A stretch of DNA of 64,000 nt from Paraconiothyrium sp. Pb-2020. Its lineage: Eukaryota > Ascomycota > Dothideomycetes > Pleosporales > Didymosphaeriaceae. The stretch is taken from the NCBI GenBank assembly GCA_022419385.1, contig JAJUBI010000006.1, positions 558,001-622,000 on the forward strand, in the 5' to 3' direction. This document shows positions 1 to 11,237 of the stretch, one piece after another. The position numbers and the translations under genes were made by a program. The notes under the pieces are model-generated. The model ran no database searches. It worked only from the letters and a program-made list of their open reading frames with translations, and was not told the origin of the DNA. The number at the start of each line of letters is the position of its first letter. Position 1 is the first letter of the stretch.

Positions 1-356
1 CCCCTGAAGACGCTGTACCAGTCTGACTTCGGGAACGCGCTCGTGCTCACGGGGTATACCTGGCGGACGGCTTTGGGTATGCTGACGGAGATTTCGTTCG
101 GGGCGATGCGCACGAGAGGGCCATGTTTCGAGTGGAGGCGGATGATGAGGCGGTTCCAGGTGTGGGTGCGAGTGGCGCGGACGTACCACCAGGAGGTGAG
201 GGAGGCGAGGAAGGGGCCTGGGATGGGGGCGAGAGGGGAAATAAAGCGTTGGTAGAGGACATAGCAGATGAGGAGGGTGAGGGGGAAGATGGGGAAGTAT
301 GAGTAGAGGAGGGTGTGGATGTGTGGAATGGGGAGTTGGGTTTGCGAGGAGGACAT
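1..356 (-). CDS. Cytochrome P450, N-terminal part (runs off the left edge)
   Basis: Reading from the ATG at 356 down to base 1 gives 118 uninterrupted codons. They begin with a short N-terminal hydrophobic membrane anchor (about residues 18-40) followed by the P450 hinge APIPGPFLASLTSWWYV. The stretch HSKHGPLVRIAPNEISVS after it is the typical start of fungal microsomal P450s of the pisatin-demethylase/benzoate-hydroxylase type. The haem-binding part lies outside the window, so substrate and subfamily cannot be set. The protein would be an ER-anchored monooxygenase needing P450 reductase. It is transcribed away from the flavin monooxygenase at 1873. The call to P450 superfamily is firm from the hinge; any finer call is not supported. 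Confidence 0.85.
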   Translation of the reverse strand, partial: MSSSQTQLPIPHIHTLLYSYFPIFPLTLLICYVLYQRFISPLAPIPGPFLASLTSWWYVRATRTHTWNRLIIRLHSKHGPLVRIAPNEISVSIPKAVRQVYPVSTSAFPKSDWYSVFR

Positions 357-1872
357 CTTGAGAGACACTAGTGTTGAGAGAAGGGCGGCCATTATGGCAT
401 CTCATATGCGTATTGATTGTGTTGGCTACGTACGAAGTATAAATAAGCTAACTGCGAGCTACTCTGGCTCGCGCGGCTGTGTTCGTCACATTGTAAGCTC
501 TGCATAGATGCGGAGTACATGGCACTAGAGTAGGCTTCAGGGTTTGGTAGTGTTGTACCTTGCCTGTAAGATACGGAAAAGGTTTGGTTGTGTATCTTGG
601 GTTACACGAGACGGGTACACCATGAATGTTGTAGTAAGGTCCATCCAATCGTACAACGCGGGGTAGCAAGGCGATCTGCAGGCTATACGAACAGTCCAAT
701 AAGTCCGTTTGGATGACTCCACCACGACGGGACGTCAGTACAAGCATTAGCTAGTGTCGAATAGTTTACCTTCGCTCCTCGTTGCATTAGAGCATTACTG
801 GATCACAGTCTTGCTTATCGTCTTTGAAGGGCCTATAAGATCATTGCAGCAACGTTGTGATAAAATTCTCTCTAGGCAAGCCATCGATCATTAGCTGACC
901 GTTTACTCTGATAAGGCCCTCATGTAAAAGTCAGATACAGGTGGCCTAGTGAGAACTTAACTTCACAACCAACTCTCACTGATCCCGCATACTAGTGCCA
1001 GATGCTTGTGAAGCTTCAATGAACTTGTTAGTTCAGTGTGTTGCGTGACTCAACGTCCGCATCCCTCCGTTGGAAGATGAAGACGTGTTTCTGAGCAGAC
1101 TCTGAAGACTCGTTCAGATGTCTGTCAACCACCCGATCGTACTTTGCAGCTCTTCAACAAGCTTCCAAGTGCAAATGAGAATATGGTGTCATCTAGATTG
1201 CCAAATCTCACTTAGCCGTAGCTCCAGCGGTAGTGATGTCGTAATGAATCGTACGAGGAGGATCCCTTCTGAACAACATGATAAGGAGAGGCTGTCGCGG
1301 ATCACGAATGCGGCAAGATATAGATATAGCTCGGCCGATGGAGTCAGCAAGTGCAATGAAGAGATTCGGAGAAGACTCGCGGGACGTGGAGACCCCAGAC
1401 GCCCTGGGCCCTGGGCGTTGTACCCGAGGTTGCTCAAGCGGCTGATGCACGTGATTTGACTAGCACAATGGGGTGAAAGTCATCGGCGCCATGCCCAATT
1501 CAGCCGCCGCCTTACCACGACAGGCAACGTGCGCCTTCTCGACGATTGCCGTTTTGTTCTCCCGCAAGTACCCCCGCTCCACCCACCAACCACAAGCTAG
1601 GAACGGCATCGTATATCGGCCTTTGCATCATGACACAGGATCGCGCTATGCGTCGCCGAAACCCTTCCCGTCTGTTTCGGCAGCGTAAAACCAGATCTCG
1701 GCTTCTGTAGTATCATTTTGGACAACCTACTTTAAGCGCAACGCCTCGCGCGTCTGCTGCATATTGCCGGTGTAGCTTGTCTCGGCATTCTACAGCTTCT
1801 TCTTTGATACCCTTGTTTATTGTTATTGCTCACTTTACTTGTCTTTGAAAACGACCTAGAGGAGACGACGAA
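357..1872. other. Gene-free stretch, shared upstream region of P450 and flavin monooxygenase
   Basis: About 1.5 kb between two divergently transcribed oxidoreductase genes. Only short, compositionally unconvincing open frames are present. I see no RNA gene or mobile element. It presumably holds both promoters; no specific binding site can be assigned. Confidence 0.6.
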
Positions 1873-3758
1873 ATGGCTACGAACTTGTACGATGTTGTCA
1901 TCATCGGTGCTGGTCCTGTTGGGTTGATGCTTTCAACATGCTTGTCGAGATGGGGATATAAGATCAAGCACATCGACAACCGGGCTGAGCCTACGGCTAC
2001 CGGACGCGCAGATGGCATCCAGCCGCGATCAATGGATTTATTACGGAACATGGGCCTGAAGCGCAAGATTATGGAATACGACCCGGCAAAGGTGTACGAA
2101 GTCGCCTTCTGGGATCCGAGCGCAAAGGGTATCCACAGGACCGGAACTTGGGCTTCTTGCCCCAAATTCATTGATGCGAGGCATCCCTTTACGACTCTAT
2201 TGCACCAAGGCCTGATCGAGAGGGTATTCATTGATGACATTGAGAAGAACGGTACCCATGTTCAGAGGCCATGGACTATCACTGGCTTCAAGAACGATGG
2301 CGCGGATCCCATATATCCGGTAGAGGTGAAGCTGGCACATGTAGACGGTACAGCCTCAGAGACTGTACGCGCAAAGTATCTCTTCAGCGGCGAAGGAGCT
2401 AGGAGTTTCGTTCGAGAGCAGCTCAAGATTGGCATCAAGTACAAAGATCCGATTGCCCACGTCTGGGGTGTTATGGATGGCGTAGTTCGGACGAACTTCC
2501 CCGATATCAAGATGAAATGCACTATCCATTCAGACGCCGGCTCCATCATGGTCATCCCTCGCGAGAACAATATGGTCCGCCTGTACATCCAAATTGCCTC
2601 CTCCACCGATAAAGACTGGAACCCTCGCAAATCCGCAACCGAAGAAGAAGTCCAACAGCGGGCCAAAAACATCCTAAAACCCTACACCATCTCCTGGGAC
2701 CGCGTCGAATGGTACTCAGTTTACCCGATCGGCCAGGGCATCGCAGAGCGCTACACCCTCGATGAACGCGTCTTCATGGGCGGAGACGCCTGCCACACGC
2801 ACTCTCCCAAAGCCGGACAAGGTATGAACACCGCCTTCCTCGACGCCGTGAACCTCGCCTGGAAAATCCACCACGTGGAGAATGGCTTCGCCCCACGCAG
2901 CCTGCTCTCGACCTACGAATCCGAGCGCAAGCTCATCGCCGAGAACCTCCTCGACTTCGACGCGCGCTACGCAAAGCTCTTCTCCGCACGCATCCCCTCC
3001 GCCGGCGAAGTAGCCGGCGCCTCCTCCGACAGCTCCGTCGACGAGAACGATTTCATCAAGACGTTCAAAGCGTCCTGCGAGTTCACCTCCGGCTACGGCG
3101 TAGCCTACAACCCCAACACCATAAACTGGTCCCCCTCGCACCCCGCCAACACCCCCTTTTCCTCTCCCCCTCGCACGGCACCGCCCTCCGCACCGGCCGC
3201 ACCCTCCACAACGCAACCGTAACCCGCGTCGTCGACGCAAACGTCGTGCACCTCGAGCAGGAAATCCCGCTAAACGGGTCCTACCGCCTGTACATCTTCG
3301 GCGGCGCACCGACGAAGACGACCACCGCATTAGCAGATCTGGCCACGCACATGGCGAACCCAACCAGCTTCTACGCAACCTTCGCACACAGGGATAAAGA
3401 GGTAGACAGGTACCATGAAAAACACACACCACACACTTCCTTCCTCGCCCTCGCCACTATCTTCGCCGCTCCGCGCTCAGCCATCGAGATTTCCAACCTG
3501 CCAGACGTCTTCGCTACCTACAGAGACCACGTCTACGCCGACGACGTGTGGGACCAGCGCGTACCCGACGCCACAGCCGCGGCGCACGCGAAGATGGGGC
3601 TCGACGAGGAGAAGGGCGGTGTCGTCGTTGTGCGGCCGGATGGGTACGTGGGTGTGGTTGTGAGGCTGGAGGAGGGGAGTGGGACGTGTGAGGCGTTGAA
3701 TAGGTATTTTGGGGCTGTGACGGGGAAGAAGATGGGGGAGGAGAGGGCGAGTTTGTAG
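1873..3758 (+). CDS. Phenol 2-monooxygenase-like FAD monooxygenase, one apparent frameshift
   Basis: Class A flavoprotein hydroxylase that would ortho-hydroxylate phenolic substrates with NADPH and O2. The N-terminus has the Rossmann motif VVIIGAGPVG (residues 8-17). Around residues 300-316 is the second FAD motif GGDACHTHSPKAGQGMN. The first frame runs 1873-3222. The family's thioredoxin-like C-terminal dimerisation domain (from VTRVVDAN through YRLYIFGGAP to the end) is read in another frame ending at 3758. The frames join by restoring one base in the C5T4 run at 3152-3160, which gives NTPLFLSPSHG in agreement with the family and about 628 residues, a normal length. No GT-AG intron fits, and the run is not a canonical -1 slippery heptamer. 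Either the base call is wrong or the gene is broken. It diverges from the P450 at 356. Confidence 0.85.
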
Positions 3759-4501
3759 ATGGATATGTGAATGGGGGCTAATAGATGTGGGAGCTTTGTG
3801 AATATGAATATTGGAAGGGAGGAATGGTTGCTGCATAGCGCCTTTTAGTATCGTATGATCTTCGCAGATGCGGTTTTTACTGTCAACATTACACGTCTTG
3901 TACATGATCAATATCTCACGGACACTAGCGAATCGTGCATTATGGTGGTGTGACACTCACCTCTTTTGAAAGACACTTCAATCTCCCACGCGACTTATCT
4001 CAAACAAGTGCATCCTGGACTTCGAAGGGACTGCACATCTTCCTCACTTTCATCGCCATCGTGGACTCTCAGTAATGTGTGATGGTTCATTTTACATTTC
4101 TTATTTTGATTTCATGCAGCCTAGAGGGTATCATGACGTGCCTGCTCCGCCCAATATGCACAGTTGAAGGAAGTAAGGCCCCTTAGCCACCAACCTGATA
4201 TTTCCACCGCCATCTAAAGATGGGCATCGATGCCAAACAAACAATAAAAAGGAGCACAGCCCTGCCATGCGCTATTGCCATGCAAGGGGGCGCCGGTCGC
4301 GCCCAAGTGCCGAAACGTGCAAAGTTGCAAAACAAATTTCGTCAGAATTCCTGCTCTTTTCGAGTCCATTTCGCCAACGCCGATGTGAGAGGAAAAACCA
4401 GAACCGAATATTTTCATCGAATCTCAGAAAGCGGCCACACCCATTCACGTGTTTCACGGTCGTTGACCTTCGTAGCTCCTCAATGTGGCAAGCAAGCGAT
4501 T
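3759..4501. other. Gene-free stretch between convergent genes
   Basis: Holds the 3' flanks of the flavin monooxygenase and of MED19. Open frames here (for example 4220-4626) overlap each other on both strands and resemble no family. Nothing else seen. Confidence 0.6.
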
Positions 4502-5757
4502 CTACCGTCGCGCACCGCCAACTTCGACTTGATGTGATGTACGCTCAAATGCTGCCAGCTTCCGTCTCTTTGCTGCCATGTTTCCATTATCCTCTCCCCC
4601 GGTTGACTCGGCGTAGTCGTCAGTGAAGCCTTCTCCGTAGCCGTGGAACGAGGCATCTGTGTACTGTCGCTTTGATCCTGCTCTTTCTGGTCTCGTCAAC
4701 CGCGACGCTGCGGACGAGGCATGTGGGTTCGGCGTGGCGTTGGCCGATTGTATGCCTCGATGTGGTGCACTTTCGGTCGGAGCCTTCGGCTTGACGGACT
4801 CATCAGTACCAAGGTAAGAGCGGTATTTGTTAGCATCTACAGCAGGCAGAGGACCTTTGTCCATGCCTTCCAATGCGCCACTGACAAGATCAGTCCACTC
4901 TGCTGATAAGCCTCCTTGAGGGTCGACGGCCTTCGTCATCTCTTTTCCTGATACAGTGGAAAGGTAGTAGTCATCGTCCCCGAAGTTGTATAGTTGGGTA
5001 AATTTCCATTCCATCTTTGATGCTTTCGGCTTGCCAGCAATCTGCAACGCCTTGATGTGACCCTCGTACGATTTTCGCAGCTTGTTAATCTTCTCCCCGG
5101 TTACTGGGTCAGTTCGCGCAACGGTTTTTGCGAGGTTGTTGAGGCCACAGAGCTCGAAAAGATTCTGCGAACCATGCGGTCGTGACGGCTCATGGGCTAC
5201 CAAGCATTCCGTGTCAGTAACACAGAGCATAAGTGCGCTGTATAGAAGGGAACCTTACTGCTTTGACAGAGCTTGAATAGCTGGCTGCCACAAACACCCT
5301 TTGCCGCTGCTACTCCGCCCTCGTCGGCGAAGATGACCCTGTTTTGCCGGTTGTGGTTGGTGAGTCTGTGTCCACCTAGCCGCACCGGATCATCGCCCTG
5401 ACTGTCCTCCATCTGCAGATCGCCGTCGTTGTCCACAATGAGCGAGTTCGAGAGCGTCGCGGTGCTTGCGGGCGTCGGGAAGGGATGCACATTGGTCGCC
5501 GAAGGCCCCGACTGCGAGACATGCTGCGACATGTGTACCGACGAGGGGGGCGTCATTATGGAGGGCGGCGCGGGCCCAGTCGTGGCAGGGCCGCCATTTG
5601 ACTGCGAATTCATCGAGGGGTATGGCGGCGAGGTGGGCGTGTTTGGCTGGACAATGGGCGGCTTTGTCTCGCTGCTCTTGGCAGCGAGGTGGTAAGGCGG
5701 CGAGGCCGGTGAAAACGATCCCGTCAAGCGTTGTCGCTTTGCACTGTGCTCCGACAT
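4502..5757 (-). CDS. MED19: Mediator subunit 19 (Rox3 family)
   Basis: Two exons, 5757-5259 and 5196-4502. The 62-nt intron at 5197-5258 starts GTAAGG and ends TAG, and splicing keeps frame across LFKLCQST-HEPSRPHG. The protein is 397 residues. A serine/proline-rich N-terminus is followed by the Med19/Rox3 core: a LFELCGLNNLAKTVARTDPVTG segment (split here by key motifs), GEKINKLRKSYEGHIK and a W/Y-rich stretch. A tail GYGEGFTDDYAEST plus basic KRRK residues closes it, as in other fungal Med19 proteins. It is a head-module subunit of nuclear Mediator that links activators to RNA polymerase II. It shares a 420-bp promoter with RAD10. Confidence is high because both conserved blocks occur in the usual order. 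Confidence 0.88.
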
Positions 5758-6176
5758 GAGAGCCGCAGCGTCTGCTTGCAGCGACGGAGGTCGTTCGTGG
5801 GCTGGTGGGTCGAGGGAGGACGTCGGCGGGCAGCCCCGTCACAGGCGAAGGCGCTTGGCGTTCCGAGCTCCTAGGCGCTGCGCATGCGATGGGTTATCGG
5901 ATATGGGCTCCAAAGACTATGGGTGCTCGCGGGCGAGCTGGCTGTAGACTGACGGCGTGGGGTGCGGGTGCGCGGTGTGGCGGTGGGTGGTGGGTTGAGT
6001 GTAGTAGAAGACGAGCGAGCGGCAGTGAGGCCCGGATCCTTCGTATCTCACAGGGCGGTCCGTGCACCAAGGGCTGTTTCCATTTCTGTTGATGTCAGCA
6101 TTCACCACGCTTGCCAGCGCGCAATCCACACCACCTTACTGACCGATGTCGCCGCTGACCGCCTCCCGCGACCAGT
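5758..6176. promoter_or_regulatory. Bidirectional promoter of MED19 and RAD10
   Basis: The 419 bp between two divergent start codons must hold both promoters and 5' leaders. It is GC-rich on the MED19 side and CT-rich just before the RAD10 start. I see no clear TATA box. The role is inferred from gene layout only. Confidence 0.55.
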
Positions 6177-7373
6177 ATGGATGATGCTGCGTCCCGTTCC
6201 GCTGCCCGCGGTCCTGCTCCCGCCAGCGCATCGACGACAGCGCAAACGTCGCGCCCCAGTGCGCCCCAAAACGCGAACGCGAACCAGCACGCGCCGAGAG
6301 TCCAGCAGCCCAAGCCCCAGGCACTGCCCTCGCGCTCAGGGCCAAGTACAATCCTCGTGTCGCCGCGTCAGAAGGGCAATCCCATCCTAAACAGCGTGCG
6401 CAGCGTGGCATGGGAATACTCAGACATACCGGCCGACTACGTGCTTGGTGCCACAACATGCGCGCTATTCCTGTCGCTCAAATACCACCGCCTGCACCCT
6501 GAGTACATCTACAATCGGATACGGGATCTGAAGGGCCAATATCAGCTGCGCATTCTGTTGACCATGGTGGATATTGAGAACCATGAGGATTCGCTGCGAG
6601 AGTTGTCTAAGACATCGCTTGTTAACAACGTCACAATCATGCTGGCTTGGAGCGCACAGGAAGCTGGGCGATATTTGGAACTATTCAAGACATTCGAGCA
6701 CGCTGCGCCTACTAGCATCAAGGCCCAACAATCGACGAGCTACTCGGACAAGCTGGTGGAGTTCGTTACGGTGCCGCGCAGCATCAACAAGACCGACGCC
6801 TTAGGCTTGGTGTCCAACTTTGGAAGCGTGCGCACAGCTGTCAACGCCTCCCCTGAAGAGGTAGGGCTGATTGCTGGTTGGGGCGAGAAGAAGGTGCAGC
6901 GGTGGTGCAATGCGGTCCGGGAGCCTTTCAGGATAAAGAAAGCGGCAAAACGGGGCATCACCCGTGAGAACACCTTGGACGCGCCTCACAACACCTTGTC
7001 GCGAGGTGTGACTTTGGCCGAAGGAGATGATCCAATTGTCGATGACGACATAACAGGGGATTTCGTGCATCAGAGAGTCAATGAGGCGGTTCCTCTGGCC
7101 GCAGAGATGTCAAAGACGGCACCTGTTTCCGCGGCGTCGGATGCTGACAAGCGTCCGTCTCACCGTATCGCGGAAGACAATGAGGCCCCTCAGCCAGGCG
7201 AAGATGAGGAGGAGGCCATGTGGCAAGCAGACTTAAGACGCAAACCTGCGCAGAAGCTGGTCCAGAAAGAAGATGAGGTGGCAAATTCCCCGAACACGAT
7301 GAAGCGGAAGCAGGATGATGAGAACATGAGTGATGGCATCATGGCTGCTCTGAATAAATTACGGCAGCAATAA
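6177..7373 (+). CDS. RAD10: DNA excision repair protein Rad10/ERCC1/Swi10
   Basis: Single exon, 398 residues. It begins with a disordered Ala/Pro/Gln-rich stretch. The ERCC1 central domain (about 58-175) opens with STILVSPRQKGNPILNSVR and VAWEYSDIPADYVLG, diagnostic of Rad10 family proteins. A helix-hairpin-helix domain follows (about 200-250; LVSNFGSVRTAVNA and GLIAGWGEKKVQRW). The acidic/basic C-terminal extension of about 145 residues is low complexity. Rad10 is the non-catalytic partner of the XPF/Rad1 nuclease. The heterodimer cuts 5' of lesions in nucleotide excision repair and trims 3' flaps in recombination. Start at 6177 is the first ATG in frame. Divergent from MED19. Confidence 0.92.
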   Translation: MDDAASRSAARGPAPASASTTAQTSRPSAPQNANANQHAPRVQQPKPQALPSRSGPSTILVSPRQKGNPILNSVRSVAWEYSDIPADYVLGATTCALFLSLKYHRLHPEYIYNRIRDLKGQYQLRILLTMVDIENHEDSLRELSKTSLVNNVTIMLAWSAQEAGRYLELFKTFEHAAPTSIKAQQSTSYSDKLVEFVTVPRSINKTDALGLVSNFGSVRTAVNASPEEVGLIAGWGEKKVQRWCNAVREPFRIKKAAKRGITRENTLDAPHNTLSRGVTLAEGDDPIVDDDITGDFVHQRVNEAVPLAAEMSKTAPVSAASDADKRPSHRIAEDNEAPQPGEDEEEAMWQADLRRKPAQKLVQKEDEVANSPNTMKRKQDDENMSDGIMAALNKLRQQ

Positions 7374-8164
7374 TATCGACGCTGTCAGCTAGAATTTCCA
7401 AATGACATACCCTTCATACATCAAGTTTCCTGCACCATGGTCTCCACTCATGTAAACAACGGTAGGGTGAGGCATCATATGCTGCCTTCATAACTAGCAG
7501 ACATTCTGGCCAAGGCTGCGTATGTTCTACCATGCAAAAAGAGTGACCGAAGCATGCCTAGAGTTCAGGTTCTTGATATCTCCGTTGATGTGCACGTCGA
7601 AGAAGACATGTGAATACCACTGAGCAGCCTTACTAGGGATAGAGCCCGCGACAAGTACTTGCGAGCGTTTTGTCCTACATAATACAGCTTCTGATGTACG
7701 ACTATCCCATCCAATATTGAGTTTACATGCAATACCTCCCCGGATCGTCCACGTGTATTGTACGATCAGTTGTAAATTACTTGTGGATGGTCATACGCTC
7801 ACCATCTGCCCATTATATCTTGCCTTAGTACTCATACCCAGGGTCATGCATGTATCACTTGTACAGTGATGATGTTTGCTGCTTTCAGAGCTCTATGCAT
7901 TGCTGCGTTAGGAAAGTGGGGCACGGTGAACCCTTGCTCTTACCTATTGGGTGATCACTTAGGCAGCACCTGACCACTCACTCACTCTTCCGGCTCTGCC
8001 TTCTTTTTCCTTGACTTGCCTCAACGGCGAGGTCATGATCGCCGCCTTGCACGACACAGCCTTGCTTTTTGCTCAATCACTTCCACCATCTTGGATTCAG
8101 TGGGCGCAACCACATCTGCCACAGAGCAAGCTCAGGAACAGAGTGCCTGGCAGCTACCTCGGTC
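7374..8164. other. Gene-free stretch upstream of F-box gene
   Basis: Contains the RAD10 3' flank and the promoter of the F-box gene. The last 100 bases are rich in C and T, as in fungal 5' leaders. No other gene, RNA or repeat recognised. Confidence 0.55.
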
Positions 8165-9508
8165 ATGAGTTTCTCGAAGTTACCAGCAGAGCTCCAAATC
8201 GAGGTCTTCAGCTATCTTGGAAACACAGACCTGAAAGCAGTACGCGGCGTCAGCGCCTCGTGTCGCGACAATGCCTCCCCACATTTGTTCCGTAGCATAA
8301 TCGCTTGTGCACGTTACCAAGCTATGGGCGCTTTTCAGAATATTGCTTTACATCCGGTCTACCAAAATTACGTCAAGGAAATTGTGTTCGATGCAACAGC
8401 TTACGAGGCGCGCGAAGCGAAGGTTGAGAGTGCCTATCAGACTTCAGCCCTATCAGAACCTCATTTAAGAGAGGTGGTGAGCTGGGTTCGCCATACTAGG
8501 TGGAAACAATATCAGACGCTATTCCGGGAACAAGAAGAGATCAAAGAAGGCGTTCTCCTGCAGACGGTTGCGCGAGCTTTGGAATGGATGCCTCACGTGG
8601 AAAGCGTTGCATACTGTTCACATCCACTCCACGTTCCTGTCGAAAAGAAATTGATGAAAGATATACTTGAACGGAGGCTACCCTCACCGGCGTGGGATGG
8701 TTCAATTCAGGCTGCAAACCGAACACCAGAGAACGGCTTTCATCATCTCATTGGCGCAATCCGTGTAGCACAATACTCCAACATTCGCAAATTCCACGTG
8801 CGAATGATTCCCAGTGATGGCTTCTGGAGTGGACCTCGGCTGGCGCTGGGAGAGTTCCAGTTCAAAGAGACCGATCATCTCGAGGCAGGAAAATATTTCT
8901 TCCGCAATCTTCGCCAAATAGAACTAGATCTCGACATGCGATACGCTGCACATAGGCGTGAGGCCTTGGCCAACATGCGCACTCTTCTAGCCGAAGCCAA
9001 ACACCTTAGCGAGCTACGCCTGCACGCAGAGCCTAGTCACAATATGCCAGATGCGATCGCCTGGCTCACGGCGGGAGAGAACATTTCACCCTTTGTTTCC
9101 TTGGGCTTGGGGATACATTGGCCAGAACTTCGAATGATCGACCTTGGCCGAGTCATCGCGACAGAGGATGAGCTGAGAGGACTAGTGCATCGGGGGAGGG
9201 ATACTTTAACTTCAATGAAGTTCACGAACTGTATTATCACATCGGGAAGATGGTCTAACCTGACAGATGAGGTGGTCTACGGTACAAACATCAGCACCTT
9301 CAGCCTGAATCGCGTCCATGAGGAATATGTGTTCAGAGAGGTGGCGTTCGAACGTCTCCGGGGATCAGAACGTGAGAAATGGATGTACGAAGGACAGCTC
9401 AAGGAGAACACGAAGGGAGAGCGATATTTTTGCGAGCATCAGGGCAAGTCGATCTACGCGTGGCGTGATCTGCCCTTCAATCAGGCGGGTCCGTCAGAGG
9501 CGGACTGA
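8165..9508 (+). CDS. F-box domain protein
   Basis: Single exon, 447 residues from the ATG at 8165; the frame is open 32 codons further upstream but without another ATG. The N-terminus MSFSKLPAELQIEVFSYLG and DLKAVRGVSASCRD form a standard F-box (about residues 4-45), which binds Skp1 of an SCF ubiquitin ligase. The rest has no repeat or motif I recognise; such regions in Dothideomycete F-box proteins vary rapidly and probably bind the target. The substrate is unknown. A second, disrupted F-box gene lies at 19134-20021 on the other strand and is not a close copy. Confidence 0.8.
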   Translation: MSFSKLPAELQIEVFSYLGNTDLKAVRGVSASCRDNASPHLFRSIIACARYQAMGAFQNIALHPVYQNYVKEIVFDATAYEAREAKVESAYQTSALSEPHLREVVSWVRHTRWKQYQTLFREQEEIKEGVLLQTVARALEWMPHVESVAYCSHPLHVPVEKKLMKDILERRLPSPAWDGSIQAANRTPENGFHHLIGAIRVAQYSNIRKFHVRMIPSDGFWSGPRLALGEFQFKETDHLEAGKYFFRNLRQIELDLDMRYAAHRREALANMRTLLAEAKHLSELRLHAEPSHNMPDAIAWLTAGENISPFVSLGLGIHWPELRMIDLGRVIATEDELRGLVHRGRDTLTSMKFTNCIITSGRWSNLTDEVVYGTNISTFSLNRVHEEYVFREVAFERLRGSEREKWMYEGQLKENTKGERYFCEHQGKSIYAWRDLPFNQAGPSEAD

Positions 9509-10684
9509 TTCGAAAGAACCCGTACTAAGACTGCGCTGGAATCAGACCGGATACGATGCAGATACCCTCATGACTACTTTGAATGCGCTCTGGTGTGTTC
9601 CCTGGATAATTCTTGGAACACGACCTGGCTCTGGGCCTTTGATCTGGAATCGTCACTGGGTTGCTTCCCATTAAAGGAACTTAAATATCTTGGCTAAAAT
9701 TATTGAAGTGTGGTGTAAGAGTGTTGGATTACTAGGGTGGCATGCGCCAACTATATAGGGTAAACACTAGTAGGAGCACCTTCCACACACCCAGGAAGCT
9801 CCTGCTCAACAAAAATCCAACGATGCATGATCGTCACCTGGGATGCAATGCAATTGCGCAACTGCGTGACTTTTGCAAAGACTTGGTGTAGGATATAAAT
9901 ATTACGCGAGCTCACAGGGTCCGCAAGGTTTCTAAATATACACTGTCAGCCTTTAACACGACCTTACACAGGTAGATCCTCGGCAGCGCAACTGCACTGA
10001 TCGACTCTATGACTTTTTTAAGCTCAAGTAAAACTTGGTATTTACTACTTCGGGATCTGCATGTGAGGGGTCCCCACCCCTGCTTATATCCCAAGCCTAT
10101 ACACTGATCGGTTTCTTTCCGTCGACGACCGCTACTAGCCAGCCCAACTATTGTTCCTCTCACAAACCTTACCGTGACTCCGTTGCTCAATTGCTGACAT
10201 TACATCTGTCGTATATGCACACAACTGATTGCGGTGAGAGCGGCCCGCATCCGCCCGTTGTCAAGTCAGCACCGGCTCGACTACATCATTTGCAACGGGG
10301 TCCGCCTCACAATTTGCGTCCTCTTTTGGACCTGCTGGTCTCGGCGATAAGATTGACTGGGTCGGTCCTACACATATGCCGCACCTGTGCATTTGGGAGG
10401 TGTAACGGCCTAACCACAACGAACCCATGACAACTGACCGTGAGGACACAGTCTATCCTCTCGGACCATGCCTGGGTTCACTCCGCATATCCTATTTTGG
10501 TCTTCTTTTCAAGAGCAGGTGCTCGTACGCTATACTTGAGGCCGATCGCAGGGCACATTGTCGCTCTTTCCAAAATTATCAACCAGTCACACAATCGCCC
10601 TTCACCCACTTCCCATTCGCCCTTCAAGACACCTCAAGATCAACAACTGCTTCTATCATCCTAATGCATTCGCCTTCCAGCTGA
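9509..10684. other. Gene-free stretch
   Basis: About 1.2 kb with only overlapping short open frames on both strands and no recognisable protein family. Composition near 9700-9900 is AT-richer than in neighbouring genes. No RNA gene or repeat seen. Confidence 0.5.
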
Positions 10685-11110
10685 TCAGTCAATCGGGCGC
10701 AATCCCTCCCAATCAGAACCCCCTCGTGGTGGGAATGACTCGGAGGCATTATCCGCTCCCGCGGGATATGGGACGACATTCTGAGTCAACTTCATGACTG
10801 AATACTCGAGCATAGCAACAGCGGTGAAAGTCACGGATAATAGCGCAATAGTTGCGGCGACGGCACAATAGTCCTCCGGGACAAGGCTGCCTAGACGCCT
10901 GAGGCAGCAAACGCTGGACACGGGAAGCATCACGAGTTTTTGTGCGACTACGATGACAATAAGAACGTAGCTCTCCAGTATAGTCTTTTGTATGACCTTC
11001 GCGATCGAGCACCCTGTTCTCAGTTCCTCTCGTATTGAAGACCGGCTTATCTGCAAACACGGAGTAACCTCTTCCTCTTCTGATATCGCTACGCTTGCCA
11101 GCGTACACAT
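10685..11110 (-). pseudogene. Relic of a rhodopsin-domain (PTH11-like) integral membrane protein
   Basis: A 141-codon frame has two hydrophobic segments joined by a basic loop. The order, a helix ending in VAQKLVMLPVSS, then arginines, then LVPEDYCAVAATIALL and an EYSVMKLTQNVVP tail, resembles transmembrane helices 1-2 of the fungal rhodopsin domain. In that family the motif is a basic loop, then (G)xDDY/W, a helix, and YGxGKH. Intact proteins have seven helices and more than 300 residues. Here the frame degenerates into non-membrane sequence after helix 2 and the first 45 residues are atypical. I therefore read it as a truncated remnant rather than a working receptor-like protein. Similarity is by eye; a chance hydrophobic frame is possible. 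Confidence 0.4.
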
Positions 11111-11237
11111 ACATCTTTCATAAGCTCTCTCTGGATCTTTATACTCTGAGATATCGGTCTCGACCCGTCCTCAAGCTTTCCATCGTCTCCACTCGGCTGA
11201 ATTAGCAGTTCCACCGTCTAGAAGACCTGCAAGCGCC

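Noticed and set aside
1118..1459. 113-codon frame between P450 and flavin monooxygenase
   Set aside because: Overlaps three other frames on both strands; irregular composition and no motif.
3150..3163. Programmed -1 frameshift in the flavin monooxygenase
   Set aside because: ACCCCCTTTTCC does not allow proper re-pairing at the second codon of a slippery heptamer, and a one-base call error is simpler.
2716..3432. 238-codon minus-strand frame
   Set aside because: Antisense to the flavin monooxygenase, with Arg/Gly-rich composition typical of a shadow frame.
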